Shown: positions 51,628 to 60,104 of the stretch, piece after piece
How the letters are laid out: each line of letters begins with the position of its first letter
Numbering within the stretch: position 1 is the first letter of the stretch
Origin: 54-19 sp038210655
GTDB lineage: Bacteria > Chloroflexota > Chloroflexia > Chloroheliales > Chloroheliaceae
Assembly (NCBI GenBank): GCA_038210655.1
Contig: JBBQWM010000014.1
Coordinates: forward strand, 1 to 64,000
Direction: 5' to 3'
DNA length: 64,000 nt
The notes under the pieces: generated by a model
Told to the model about the DNA's origin: nothing
Databases searched by the model: none
The model's input: only the letters and a program-made list of their open reading frames with translations
Program-made: the position numbers and the translations under genes

Positions 51628-52770
51628 TTATGACAAAAACTCGTTGGTGAAGAGAATATTATAATCCAACTCTTTTCCTAACGGTTTGCCATTGGGGTCT
51701 TGCAGCACATTGTTCTCGAATAAGAATCGGGGATATTCGGTCCAAGCTTTGAGCGATTGCATACCCCACTTTGGCGCGTCGTCTTTGTATTTGGGGCTGA
51801 GGAAGGCTTGACTCTGGTAGACCAGTTCCGGGTTGGCGAAAGTGCCTTTAGGGTTGGCGGCAATCAGAATATCGGCGGCTTCCTTCGGGTTAGCGGCAGC
51901 GAAATCGTAGCCACGGGCAGTCGCTCCTACAAAAGCTTTGAGCGCGTCCTTCTTGTCCTTAACCGCCTTGTCGCTCGAAATAATAACCGGCGTGTAAAAG
52001 TCGGGGATACCATTATCTTTGAGATAGAAGAAATCTAGGTCAACCTTGTCCAGCTTGGCCTGGATCGCATCCCAACCTGCAAAAAGCCAGACGAAATCGG
52101 CCTGCTTTGCGGCGACTGCCTGATAGCCACTGGCGTTGGCAGTAATATTCTGGAATTTGGTATCGGTTCCTCCGTCGCGCTTAATCATAGCCGAGATTAC
52201 TGGCTCTTCGTAAGCGGCCCCAAAACCGGCGTATTTCTTGCCTGCCAGGTCGCGCGGTCGCTTGATGCCCGAATCCTTCAAAAAGGCAAAGCCGCTCGTA
52301 TTATGCTGGAGAATAGCGGCAACCGAGACGACCGGTTGTCCGGCAGCCCGGTAGGTCGCCACGCCATCCGCACCACTGATCCCCAGGTCGGCCTTGCCCT
52401 CGCCAACCATCACGTCGGGGATTGCACCATCGGCATAGGGTAGCAATTGCAAATCAATCCCAGCTTCTCTATACCACCCCTTTTGCAGCGCTACAAAAAT
52501 CCCGGTGTGGTTCGTGTTGGGAACCCAATCCAGCGCCAACGTCAATTTGACCGGCGGGTTGACCTTTGCGATGGTCGCCGAGGTGGTTGCAGCAGCAGTA
52601 GTCGCGGCAGCAGCAGTGGTGGCAGAGACGGCAGTAGTCACGGCCTTAGTCGTCGAGGCCGTGGTGGCTGGAATAGCCGTGTTAGTGCTATCGCCGCAGG
52701 CTACCAGAAGCAAGGCCAGCCCCAGCGTCAGGGCCACGATCAGCCCAAATCGTCTATTAAAATGCGTCAT
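51628..52770 (-). CDS. Thiamine-precursor ABC transporter, substrate-binding lipoprotein
   Basis: 380 residues from the ATG at 52770 (AGGGAGGA upstream). Lipoprotein signal: LTLGLALLLVAC with the Cys at residue 25, then a Thr/Ala-rich linker to about 60. The binding domain is NMT1/ThiY type: LALDWVPNTNHTGIFVALQKG, LLPYADGAIPDVMVGEGKADL and the KPYAGFGA-like AGKKYAGFGAAYEE. It binds a pyrimidine precursor such as HMP or formylaminopyrimidine (inference from family and riboswitch). Third gene of the operon. Confidence 0.9.
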   Translation of the reverse strand: MTHFNRRFGLIVALTLGLALLLVACGDSTNTAIPATTASTTKAVTTAVSATTAAAATTAAATTSATIAKVNPPVKLTLALDWVPNTNHTGIFVALQKGWYREAGIDLQLLPYADGAIPDVMVGEGKADLGISGADGVATYRAAGQPVVSVAAILQHNTSGFAFLKDSGIKRPRDLAGKKYAGFGAAYEEPVISAMIKRDGGTDTKFQNITANASGYQAVAAKQADFVWLFAGWDAIQAKLDKVDLDFFYLKDNGIPDFYTPVIISSDKAVKDKKDALKAFVGATARGYDFAAANPKEAADILIAANPKGTFANPELVYQSQAFLSPKYKDDAPKWGMQSLKAWTEYPRFLFENNVLQDPNGKPLGKELDYNILFTNEFLS

Positions 52771-52786
52771 ATCTTCCTCCCTATCT

Positions 52787-53692
52787 TCAAAACCCTGTAA
52801 TAAAATCAAGGTTGGTTTTTGATCGCCGCATACGGTAGTACCAGGGCATTACCTTGCGCTGGACAACCGAAACCAGTACAAAAAGCAGTACACTTATTAG
52901 CGCCGTTACGAAAACGGTCGCAAAAATCAGATCGTTGCGGAACGAATTTTTAAAACGTTGAATTAAAACTCCTAAGCCTTTTTCGGCTCCGACATACTCA
53001 CCCAGGATCGCGCCCGCCACGCTATACGTGATGGCGATCCGAATGCCTGAAAATAGAAAAGGCAGGGCCGAGGGCAATCGCAACTTCCAAAAAAGCTGCT
53101 GGCGACTCGCCCCCATGCTTTTGAACAAGCGGGTCGTTTCCGGATCGGTCGCGGCAAAGCCGTCTACCCCGGCTACGACGATAGGAAAGAAACAGACCAG
53201 CCAGACTACAATAATCTTCGGCACAAGGTCGTAGCCGAACCAGATTATCAAAAGCGGTGCAATCGCTACCAACGGGATCGTCTGGCTGGCGACCAGTAGT
53301 GGGTAGACCGCCCGTCGGATTAGCGCCGAGCTATCGAGCAGCACGGCAAAACCAAAACCCGCCAGCAGCGCTACCCCAAACCCCACAAAAGTCTCGAACA
53401 GGGTGTAAACCAGATTCTCGGAGATCACATCCCAGAAATTTATCATGCTCTCCATCACGCGCCAGGGGCCGGGCAAAACGGTCTGCCGAATACCGCTCAG
53501 GTTTACATAAAGCTGCCAACCGCCAACCAACGCCATAAAAAGCAATAAAGCTGGCAATAATCGCCCAATCCGATTTACGATTTGCGATTTACCCCCAGAG
53601 GGGGCGAGGCCGCGATTTACGATGGTAGAAGCAGGTCTTATATTCTGTATTTTTAATTCTGCATTCTGCATTCTGACTTCTGCCTTTTTCAT
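52787..53692 (-). CDS. Thiamine-precursor ABC transporter permease
   Basis: 301 residues, six membrane segments from about residue 45. The EAA loop is GASRQQLFWKLRLPSALPFLFSG. The first 43 residues are odd: MQNAELKIQN and the twice-occurring IVNR are encoded by dispersed repeat units (ATTCTGCATT and ATTTACGATTTGC types), so the N-terminus was extended by repeat insertion. The start overlaps the ATPase stop (ATGA). It also overlaps the lipoprotein's longer frame. Works with the ATPase upstream and the lipoprotein downstream. Confidence 0.9.
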   Translation of the reverse strand: MKKAEVRMQNAELKIQNIRPASTIVNRGLAPSGGKSQIVNRIGRLLPALLLFMALVGGWQLYVNLSGIRQTVLPGPWRVMESMINFWDVISENLVYTLFETFVGFGVALLAGFGFAVLLDSSALIRRAVYPLLVASQTIPLVAIAPLLIIWFGYDLVPKIIVVWLVCFFPIVVAGVDGFAATDPETTRLFKSMGASRQQLFWKLRLPSALPFLFSGIRIAITYSVAGAILGEYVGAEKGLGVLIQRFKNSFRNDLIFATVFVTALISVLLFVLVSVVQRKVMPWYYRMRRSKTNLDFITGF

Positions 53693-53706
53693 CCTTCATC
53701 CCTCTT
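53639..53706. repeat. Dispersed repeat units within a permease start
   Basis: ATTCTGCATTCTGCATTCTG (53657) and CATCCTTCATCCCTCTTC (53690) belong to the repeat families at 19037 and 14539. Here they are in frame inside coding sequence at the ATPase-permease junction. Confidence 0.75.
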
Positions 53707-54480
53707 CAGGCTTGCCAGCAGCTTGGCTTTGAGCGCCACAAATTCGGGTGTTGTAACCAGTTCTATCGAGCGCGGTCGCGGTAGACTGATTTCCTGCACT
53801 AACTTGACCCGCGCCGGACGAGGGCTGAGAACATAAACCCGGTCGCTGAGTAAAATGGCTTCTTCGACATCGTGGGTAATAAAGAGGATCGTGCGACCCA
53901 ACCGGGCTTGCAGTTGCAAAAGCCACTCTTGGAGCGCCGACCGAGTGAGCGCATCCAGCGCTCCAAATGGTTCGTCCAGCAGCAAAATCGGGCGATGGGT
54001 CAGAACGGTACGTAGCAGGGCGGCCCGTTGGCGCATCCCACCCGAAAGCTCGAAAGGATAGCTCTTTTCAAATCCGCTCAGGCCAAACGAGGGAAAGGCT
54101 TCGAGCGCTTCGACCCGTGCTGTCCGCTTTGGTACGCCCTGCAATTCCAGCCCCAAAATGACGTTATCCAAAATAGTGCGCCAGGGCAAAAGCGCGTCAC
54201 GTTGCGGCATATAAGCGAACTGGCGGCTCCCACCGATTAGCGATCCACCCAGCCGAATCTCACCGGCATCCGCTTCTTCCAGCCCGGCCAGAATGTTAAA
54301 AAGGGTGCTTTTGCCGCAACCGCTCGGTCCGACCAGACTCACGAACTCGCCCGACCCGACCCGCAAGTCCAGGTCGCGGATAACTTCGAGTGCGGCATAG
54401 CTCTTATGCAGACCGCGTATTTCGAGTGCGTCGCCTTCAGCACCTGTTTGTCGTATATCCAGTTTCTTTTCTTTCAGCAT
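53689..54480 (-). CDS. Thiamine-precursor ABC transporter ATPase
   Basis: 263 residues. Walker A LVGPSGCGKSTLFNIL, Q-loop AYMPQRDALLPW, signature ELSGGMRQRAALLRTVL, Walker B LLLDEPFGALD, H-loop ITHDVEEAILLSD. This is the nitrate/sulfonate/taurine-type ATPase group to which ThiZ belongs. First gene after the TPP riboswitch and attenuator hairpin. No good RBS precedes the ATG at 54480, which may be sequestered in the hairpin's 3' flank. Drives uptake of the thiamine precursor. Confidence 0.94.
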   Translation of the reverse strand: MLKEKKLDIRQTGAEGDALEIRGLHKSYAALEVIRDLDLRVGSGEFVSLVGPSGCGKSTLFNILAGLEEADAGEIRLGGSLIGGSRQFAYMPQRDALLPWRTILDNVILGLELQGVPKRTARVEALEAFPSFGLSGFEKSYPFELSGGMRQRAALLRTVLTHRPILLLDEPFGALDALTRSALQEWLLQLQARLGRTILFITHDVEEAILLSDRVYVLSPRPARVKLVQEISLPRPRSIELVTTPEFVALKAKLLASLKRDEG

Positions 54481-54486
54481 ATAGAT

Positions 54487-54526
54487 ATAAAAATTAAAAA
54501 CCGCCGATTTATATAAACCGGCGGTT
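54487..54526 (-). terminator. Riboswitch-controlled terminator
   Basis: On the minus strand AACCGCCG (54526-54519), a 12-base loop, CGGCGGTT (54506-54499), then TTTAATTTTT. It sits between the TPP riboswitch and the ATPase start, so it is probably the expression platform (attenuation). Confidence 0.85.
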
Positions 54527-54607
54527 GCGTTCCTGTCCTAAATATGGTTTTCCTTAAATTTATTTGGTTTCCCTAAAAAGGGAATAACCCAAATAAAACC
54601 CAAGAAG

Positions 54608-54703
54608 TGCCTCTTTCCCTGCGCCAGTATTACCCGGATCAGGTTCGGACGGTCGAAGACGCGCCGGTCTTCCTCTCAGCCTGGCTTGCCCAAGCTCCCG
54701 CAG
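54608..54703 (-). ncRNA. TPP riboswitch (THI element)
   Basis: On the minus strand the aptamer has, in order, CGGGAGCTTGGGC, GGCTGAGAGGAAGACC, GACCGTCC, GAACCTGATCCGGGTAATAC and TGGCGCAGGGAAAGAGGC. The CTGAGAGG and GAACCTGATC parts are the invariant TPP contacts. It binds thiamine pyrophosphate and controls the ABC transporter genes downstream through the hairpin at 54499-54526. Confidence 0.95.
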
Positions 54704-54901
54704 ATAAATTTTCTAAAGTGCAATAATTCGTTCTCTTATATGATAGCACTTTCATGCACCACTCGCAAGCGCACAAGCAAAAAGCGAGATTATCAAGTAA
54801 AAGATTGACATTCTGGGCAAAAATGACAAGCAGACTCTTTCGTGCTACCATGCCTGTCAGGAACGTGAATTGAAAGTCTCAAGCTAATAGCAGGAGGTCA
54901 A

Positions 54902-55156
54902 ATGTCTACACCCACTCCTTTACCAAAAGCTTATGAGGAAGTTATAGATTTTATTGCTGCCGGAACCAGTCCTGCCAGTCTGGTCGCCTTTCAACCCTCC
55001 CCAACTACTAAAGCCAGAGTAGGCGACCTGATCCATAAAGAAAAAACGGTTGGTTTGTCGCCGGACGAAAAAAACGAGCTAGACCACTATATGCAGCTAG
55101 AACATATAATGCGTCTTGCCAAAGCCCGCGCTCGACGTTACATCACGCATGAGTAG
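54902..55156 (+). CDS. Small uncharacterised protein before an HNH gene
   Basis: 84 residues, family not named. N-terminal TPTPLPKAYEEVIDFIAAG, a middle SPTTKARVGDLIHKEKTVGL, and a helical DEKNELDHYMQLEHIMRLAKARARR. This outline is often found in small proteins paired with HNH nucleases in Chloroflexota and cyanobacteria (from memory of general patterns). AGGAGG stands just before the ATG. It overlaps the broken HNH gene by 8 bp. If the HNH is dead, this one may be relict. Confidence 0.65.
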   Translation: MSTPTPLPKAYEEVIDFIAAGTSPASLVAFQPSPTTKARVGDLIHKEKTVGLSPDEKNELDHYMQLEHIMRLAKARARRYITHE

Positions 55157-55589
55157 TTATATTAGCGAAGACCTCCGCCGTCAGGTGATCGCCAGAGCCG
55201 AACAACTGTGTGAATATTGTCTAGTCCATGAAGAGGATACTTTCTTTGGGTGTCACATTGACCATATTATCAGTCTCAAGCACGGCGGTTCAACTAGCCT
55301 TGACAACCGGCCTACTCCTGCGGTTTTTGCAACCGACAAAAAGGCAGCGACATCGGTTCAATCAACTGGGCTACCGGTCTGCTGGTAAGGTTTTTCAATC
55401 CTCGAACAGACCCGTTGGACCGACCATTTTAAGTTAAACGGAGTTATTATTGAACCGCTAAATGAAATTGGCGAAGCTACTTCCCGAATTTTTGGGTTTA
55501 ATGAGGAGAACCAAACTTCAGAACGCCAATTGCTGGTGGAAGATGGTCGGTTTCCCAGCCCCGCTGCTTTAAAACAGCTCCAAACCTGA
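55149..55589 (+). pseudogene. HNH endonuclease broken by two compensating frameshifts
   Basis: Frame 1 reads SSYISEDLRRQVIARAEQLC, CEYC, then GCHIDHIISLKHGGSTSLDN. A base is missing at about 55308; the next frame continues AYSCGFCNRQKGSDIGSINW and VRFFNPRTD. A base is extra at 55411-55413; the original frame then continues RWTDHFKLNGVIIEPLNEIG to a stop at 55589. Together they give a full HNH protein of about 146 residues with CxxC, H-D-H and CxxCN. Either recent decay or two assembly errors; the reading as one gene is clear. Confidence 0.8.
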
Positions 55590-55711
55590 TTTCAAGACAG
55601 CGTTTGCCACCCTCTGCCGAAGCTGCAAAAAATGCCTCTTGCCCTATTTCCCTCTTCAAGTTATAATACTTTACAGCACTTATACGATATACTTGATTAT
55701 TGGAGCAGCCG

Positions 55712-57055
55712 ATGTCCATAGACCAACAGCGCCGTCACCATCTTGAGGATTTGATTAACCAAGCTTACAGCCTCAAGGCTGATCTCGAAAGCCGTATTAT
55801 ACTATCCAACAATTTGTTAGAACAGGCCGGATTTAAGAAAGACCTCGAAGAGCGTAGCAAAAAAATCGCTGACTGGACTGCCCAATTGGAAGAGTTGAAA
55901 ACCCGCCCTCAGCCTGACTTTCTGGGTAAATATACTACCACTCAGGGAGGTGGTCAGGCCATCTTACTCCTCAGTCAGGCTCTCAACGATAAGGATAGCG
56001 ATGTGCGTTTGGAAGCGGCCTGGGAACTGGGCAAATACGCGGTGGTCGAGGAAGCCCAACAAGCCATTCTACCCCTCATCAATGCTCTTAAGGATAAAGA
56101 TAGCTCCGTGCGCTCCAGTGCGATTATGGCACTGGGTAAATATGCCACGGTCGAGGGAGTCGCTCAGGCCATCCTACCCCTTATTATCGCTCTCAACGAT
56201 AAGAATGACTCCGTCTGTAGGGCTGCGGCTGAGACCCTGGGGAAATATGTTAAGGTTGAAGGAATATATCAGGCCATCCTACCCCTCAGCCAAACTCTCA
56301 AGGATAAGGATAAGGATAGTGGCCTACGCTTTATGGTCACTCAGTTGCTAGAGAAATTCATTGGGGTCAAGGGGGTAACTCAGGCTATCCTGCCTCTTTG
56401 TGAGGCTCTTAAGGATCAGGAACAACGAGTGCGTCAGTCCGCGGTTGAGGTACTGAGGAAATACGCAATAGTCGAGGGGGCCGGGCAAGCCATCCTGCCC
56501 CTTATCAATGCTCTTAAGGATGAGGATAACGCCGTGCGCTTTTGCGTGGCCTGGGCGCTGGGGCAATATACCGCAGTTGAGGGGGCCGGGCAAGCCATCC
56601 TGCCCCTTATCAATGCTCTTAAGGATGAGGATAACGCCGTGCGTTCTAGCACGGTTTGGGCGCTGGGGCAATATACCGTAGTTGAGGGAGCCGAGCAGGC
56701 TCTTTTACCTCTTATCGATAATCTTAAGGATGAGAATAGTCACGTGCGTTCTAGTGCGGCCTGGGCACTGGGGCGATATACCGCAGTTGAGGGAGCCGAG
56801 CAGGCCATTCCACTTCTCATCCATAATCTTAAGGATGAAATTAACGATGTGCGCTCTATGGCGGCTGCGGCACTGGGTGAATTTGACGACGAAACCGCCC
56901 TGTCGGAACTCGAAAGATTAAACCGGGAAGATCAGGACGAAGGAGAAGTCTGGAACATACAGGGAACAATCTCGCAGCGAAAAAAGATCAGTACTATAGC
57001 CGCTGAAGCTATCGCCAAGATCAAAGCCCGCCAGCAAAAGAGGACTGAGGACTGA
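55712..57055 (+). CDS. HEAT-repeat protein
   Basis: 447 residues from the ATG at 55712 (TTGGAG upstream; the TTG at 55700 is part of that site). A helical N-terminus of about 65 residues is followed by ten or so HEAT/PBS-lyase-like repeats of about 35 residues (AILPLINALKDEDNAVR..AAWALGQYTAVEGAGQ). The repeats are nearly identical at DNA level in the middle. The C-terminus has a DETALSELERLNREDQ and Lys-rich tail. It is a protein-protein interaction scaffold; the partner is unknown. Confidence 0.85.
   Translation: MSIDQQRRHHLEDLINQAYSLKADLESRIILSNNLLEQAGFKKDLEERSKKIADWTAQLEELKTRPQPDFLGKYTTTQGGGQAILLLSQALNDKDSDVRLEAAWELGKYAVVEEAQQAILPLINALKDKDSSVRSSAIMALGKYATVEGVAQAILPLIIALNDKNDSVCRAAAETLGKYVKVEGIYQAILPLSQTLKDKDKDSGLRFMVTQLLEKFIGVKGVTQAILPLCEALKDQEQRVRQSAVEVLRKYAIVEGAGQAILPLINALKDEDNAVRFCVAWALGQYTAVEGAGQAILPLINALKDEDNAVRSSTVWALGQYTVVEGAEQALLPLIDNLKDENSHVRSSAAWALGRYTAVEGAEQAIPLLIHNLKDEINDVRSMAAAALGEFDDETALSELERLNREDQDEGEVWNIQGTISQRKKISTIAAEAIAKIKARQQKRTED
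56460..56700 (+). repeat. 105-bp tandem repeat in the HEAT-repeat gene
   Basis: GAGGGGGCCGGGCAAGCCAT begins at about 56475 and again at about 56580, with nearly identical sequence between. A diverged third copy follows near 56685. Period 105 bp (35 residues). Confidence 0.85.
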
Positions 57056-57201
57056 GTTTTGATAAATGACAGTCAACCCGAACCCCGGTAGCCTATAACC
57101 CCCCTCACCGCCGCCGACCTTATTTCCTTTGCCGAAACTGCGCTTTTGTGCTATATTTTAAGGGTCAGATCATCCCAAACTAGCCCACCGAAAGGCTCAG
57201 T

Positions 57202-57936
57202 ATGCGCCAGTTGCAAAAGAAGCTTGATATATCGCCAGGGCCACCCGCAGGCTATGCCCACCACCTGCCCGATAAGCCCTGGCCCACCAGCCTCTATATT
57301 ACTTATGAGGAGTTTTTTGATTGGGCCGACGAAGATACCCTCGCCGAATGGGTTGATGGAAGGATTGAAATGAGTAGTCCCGCCAACTGGAAGCATCAGC
57401 AAATTGCTGGCTTACTCTATAAGCTATTCGAGACCTTTACCAGAGTGTTCGACCTGGGCGTAGTCCTACAAAACCCCTTCCAGATGAAGCTGCCCGGCAA
57501 AAAAGGCTCAGGCCGCGAGCCAGATGTGATGTTTGTGGCAAAGGCTAATCTTAGCCGCCTCGAAAGCGGCCTGTTGCGTGGCCCGGCAGATCTGGCAGTC
57601 GAAGTGACCTCGCCCGAAAGTGAGACCCGCGACCGTCACGATAAATTCATCGAATATGCCGCCGGAGCCGTCCCCGAATATTGGATCATCGACCCCGATC
57701 ATCAGCAAGCCGAGTTCTATCTTCGCAACCAGCAGGGCCAGTACGAACGTCAGTCGCTCGACGAGCAAGGCCGCTATCATTCTCAGGCGTTGCCCGGCTT
57801 CTGGCTCAACCCGGAGTGGCTCTGGCGAAGTCCCTTGCCCGACCAGGAAGACCTCCTGCTCGACATAGCCGAACAAGCTTATCGCGCCTACTTGGAAGCA
57901 AAGTTAAAAAGAGGCGGCTCTTCGCCCTCCCTCTGA
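57202..57936 (+). CDS. Uma2-family PD-(D/E)XK-type protein
   Basis: 244 residues. DUF820/Uma2 signature: LYITYEEFFDWADEDTLAEW, ELVDGRIEMS-like EWVDGRIEMSSPA, REPDVMFVAKAN with the catalytic Asp, DLAVEVTSPESE with E-x-V, RDRHDKFIEYAAGAVPEYWI. The family is expanded in cyanobacteria and Chloroflexota and is related to restriction endonuclease folds; biological roles are unclear. Start is ATG at 57202 without a clear RBS. No partner gene is evident. Confidence 0.85.
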   Translation: MRQLQKKLDISPGPPAGYAHHLPDKPWPTSLYITYEEFFDWADEDTLAEWVDGRIEMSSPANWKHQQIAGLLYKLFETFTRVFDLGVVLQNPFQMKLPGKKGSGREPDVMFVAKANLSRLESGLLRGPADLAVEVTSPESETRDRHDKFIEYAAGAVPEYWIIDPDHQQAEFYLRNQQGQYERQSLDEQGRYHSQALPGFWLNPEWLWRSPLPDQEDLLLDIAEQAYRAYLEAKLKRGGSSPSL

Positions 57937-58237
57937 GCCAATCCCAGATTACCCTAACCAACCATCACCCATAGACCTCCACAGGTGACCCGCTCCTTCT
58001 TTATCATGGCTCCCACAAAGACCGCCAGATTCTTGCTCTTTGGCATGAAAAATAGTAAAATACAGCTATATATAAAGGTTAAAAAGGGAAGCAGACTATG
58101 CAAACTGGCTGAATGCTGCTTGAGCTGAGTGGGCTTATTTAAAAAGCTTACATATTAAAAATATCGCTTTGACGGCTACCAATCCCTTAAATAGGGTCGG
58201 GCAGCCCCCAAAGCAACTCAAGAGGAGTTATAACTCA
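57937..58237. other. Intergenic region before pdxS
   Basis: A 300-bp gap, AT-rich around 58050-58175. ATATATAAAGG at about 58067 may carry a -10 box for pdxS. No riboswitch or repeat family was recognised. Confidence 0.35.
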
Positions 58238-59140
58238 ATGGCACAATCAGCAAACGGCGTAGAAAAGTCCACCTGGAAGACAAAAGTCGGTTTGGCTCAG
58301 ATGCTTAAAGGCGGCGTGATTATGGATGTCGTGACCGCAGAGCAGGCCCGGATCGCCGAAGAAGCCGGAGCGGTCGCGGTAATGGCCCTCGAACGGGTTC
58401 CCGCCGACATCCGCCGCCAGGGTGGAGTCGCCCGTATGAGCGACCCAGAATTGATTCTTCAGATCAAAGAAGCCGTCAGTATCCCGGTAATGGCAAAGGC
58501 TCGGATCGGTCATATCGTCGAAGCTCAGATTTTGGAAGCGCTTGGGATCGACTATATCGACGAGAGCGAAGTGCTGACCCCGGCAGATGAGCAATTCCAC
58601 ATCGATAAGCACCAGTTCAAAATACCGTTCGTCTGCGGTTGCCGCAACCTGGGCGAAGCTTTACGCCGGATCGGGGAAGGCGCGGCCATGATCCGCACCA
58701 AAGGCGAAGCCGGAACCGGCAACGTAGTCGAAGCCGTCCGCCACCAACGGGCCGTTCAGGGCGACATCCGCCGCATCCAGGGCATGCCCCGTGAGGAACT
58801 AATGACCGCCGCCAAAGAGCTAGGCGCACCTTACGACCTGATCGTCTACATCCACGAGAACGGTAAGCTGCCGGTGGTCAATTTTGCCGCCGGTGGGATA
58901 GCGACCCCTGCCGATGCCGCTTTGATGATGCAACTTGGTAGCGAAGGCGTATTTGTCGGTAGCGGTATTTTCAAGAGCGGCGACCCGTTCAAGCGTGGCA
59001 AAGCGATTGTCCAGGCCGTCACCCACTTCAACAACCCCCGCATCCTGGCGGAAGTCTCGAAGAATTTGGGTGAGCCGATGGTCGGGATCGAAATCTCGCA
59101 AATCCCACGCGAACAAGTCCTGGCAGAACGTGGCTGGTAG
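58238..59140 (+). CDS. pdxS: Pyridoxal 5'-phosphate synthase, PdxS subunit
   Basis: 300 residues from the ATG at 58238 (AAGAGGAG upstream); the longer frame from 58169 is unlikely. Makes PLP from ribose-5-phosphate, glyceraldehyde-3-phosphate and ammonia. Conserved segments: KGGVIMDVVTAEQARIAEEA, AVMALERVPADIR, MAKARIGH with an active-site Lys, and GTGNVVEAVRHQR. Works with PdxT encoded downstream; a fold-back repeat lies between the genes. Confidence 0.97.
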   Translation: MAQSANGVEKSTWKTKVGLAQMLKGGVIMDVVTAEQARIAEEAGAVAVMALERVPADIRRQGGVARMSDPELILQIKEAVSIPVMAKARIGHIVEAQILEALGIDYIDESEVLTPADEQFHIDKHQFKIPFVCGCRNLGEALRRIGEGAAMIRTKGEAGTGNVVEAVRHQRAVQGDIRRIQGMPREELMTAAKELGAPYDLIVYIHENGKLPVVNFAAGGIATPADAALMMQLGSEGVFVGSGIFKSGDPFKRGKAIVQAVTHFNNPRILAEVSKNLGEPMVGIEISQIPREQVLAERGW

Positions 59141-59150
59141 GAATTAGAAT

Positions 59151-59256
59151 TTAACAGGGATATACGGGATAAAGGCTACATACTTTAGCCTGATAAAAAC
59201 AAATCCTTTGTCCAGAAATGGTAAATAATAAATCCCGTTTATCCCTGTTAAGATAA
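59151..59256. repeat. Fold-back repeat between pdxS and pdxT
   Basis: TTTAACAGGGATATACGGGA (59151) faces AATCCCGTTTATCCCTGTTA (59231), 60 bases apart. Belongs to a further repeat type seen only here in the window. Confidence 0.75.
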
Positions 59257-59271
59257 GAGAAGTTAGAAACA

Positions 59272-59973
59272 ATGCTTAACAACCAAAAAACTCCGCCCAG
59301 GATCGGGGTGCTGGCCTTGCAAGGCGCTTTTATCGAGCATATTAAAATGCTAAGAGAGTTGGGGGCCGAAACGCGCGAAGTGCGCCTACCCGAAGACCTG
59401 GATGGGCTGGACGGCCTAATTATACCGGGCGGCGAAAGTACCGCTATCGGCAAGCTGATGACCACCTGGGGTCTGACCGAACCGGTACGCGAGATGGCGA
59501 ATAGCGGCAAGCCGGTTTGGGGAACTTGTGCCGGGATGATCTTGCTGGCTCAGGACATCGGCGGTTTGAACCAACCGCTGATCGGCCTGATGGATATTAA
59601 GGTAAAACGTAACGCTTTTGGTTCGCAACTGGATAGCTTCGAGGCTGATATAACGGTTCCGGCCTTCGAGCAAACGCACCTAACAGGAAACGGTAGTACA
59701 GAAGTGGGTTCCGAGGCGACCCGGCCCTTCCGGGGAGTTTTTATCCGAGCGCCCTATATCGAAAAGGTTGGGCCGCAGGCGGAAGAACTGGCTCACCTGG
59801 AAGGCCAGGAAGCGGCTAAGGCCGACCCACTCAATAATGGATACGGCGGACAGGAGATTATCGTGGCGGCTCGCCAGCGCAATTTGCTGGCAACAGCCTT
59901 CCACCCGGAACTAACCAACGACCCCCGGTTCCACCAGCTTTTTTTGAAAATGGTGGAGGAGCAACGCGGTTAG
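59272..59973 (+). CDS. pdxT: Pyridoxal 5'-phosphate synthase glutaminase, PdxT subunit
   Basis: 233 residues, somewhat longer than the usual 185-200. Class I glutaminase supplying ammonia to PdxS. PRIGVLALQGAFIEHIKML, PGGESTAIGKLM, the catalytic Cys in VWGTCAGMILLA and the His/Glu in TAFHPELTND are present. The extra residues lie in two loops: around 140-150 (TGNGSTEVGSEATRP) and 170-190 (ELAHLEGQEAAKADPLNNG). Good catalytic triad, so functional. Confidence 0.96.
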   Translation: MLNNQKTPPRIGVLALQGAFIEHIKMLRELGAETREVRLPEDLDGLDGLIIPGGESTAIGKLMTTWGLTEPVREMANSGKPVWGTCAGMILLAQDIGGLNQPLIGLMDIKVKRNAFGSQLDSFEADITVPAFEQTHLTGNGSTEVGSEATRPFRGVFIRAPYIEKVGPQAEELAHLEGQEAAKADPLNNGYGGQEIIVAARQRNLLATAFHPELTNDPRFHQLFLKMVEEQRG

Positions 59974-60104
59974 CTTCTTAGCCTCCCTTCAACTCTTAGG
60001 ACTTTCGCTTGAGAAACATCGGCAGGCTCAAATTCTGGGTAGTCGGGTTCGGTTTTTAGGCTTACAAGCCAAAGTCCTGATTCTAACGAAGGTGGTAGAA
60101 TAGT

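Noticed and set aside
56460..56700. Regular direct repeats suggesting a CRISPR array
   Set aside because: The 105-bp repeats are in frame and encode HEAT units; there are no unique spacers and no cas genes.
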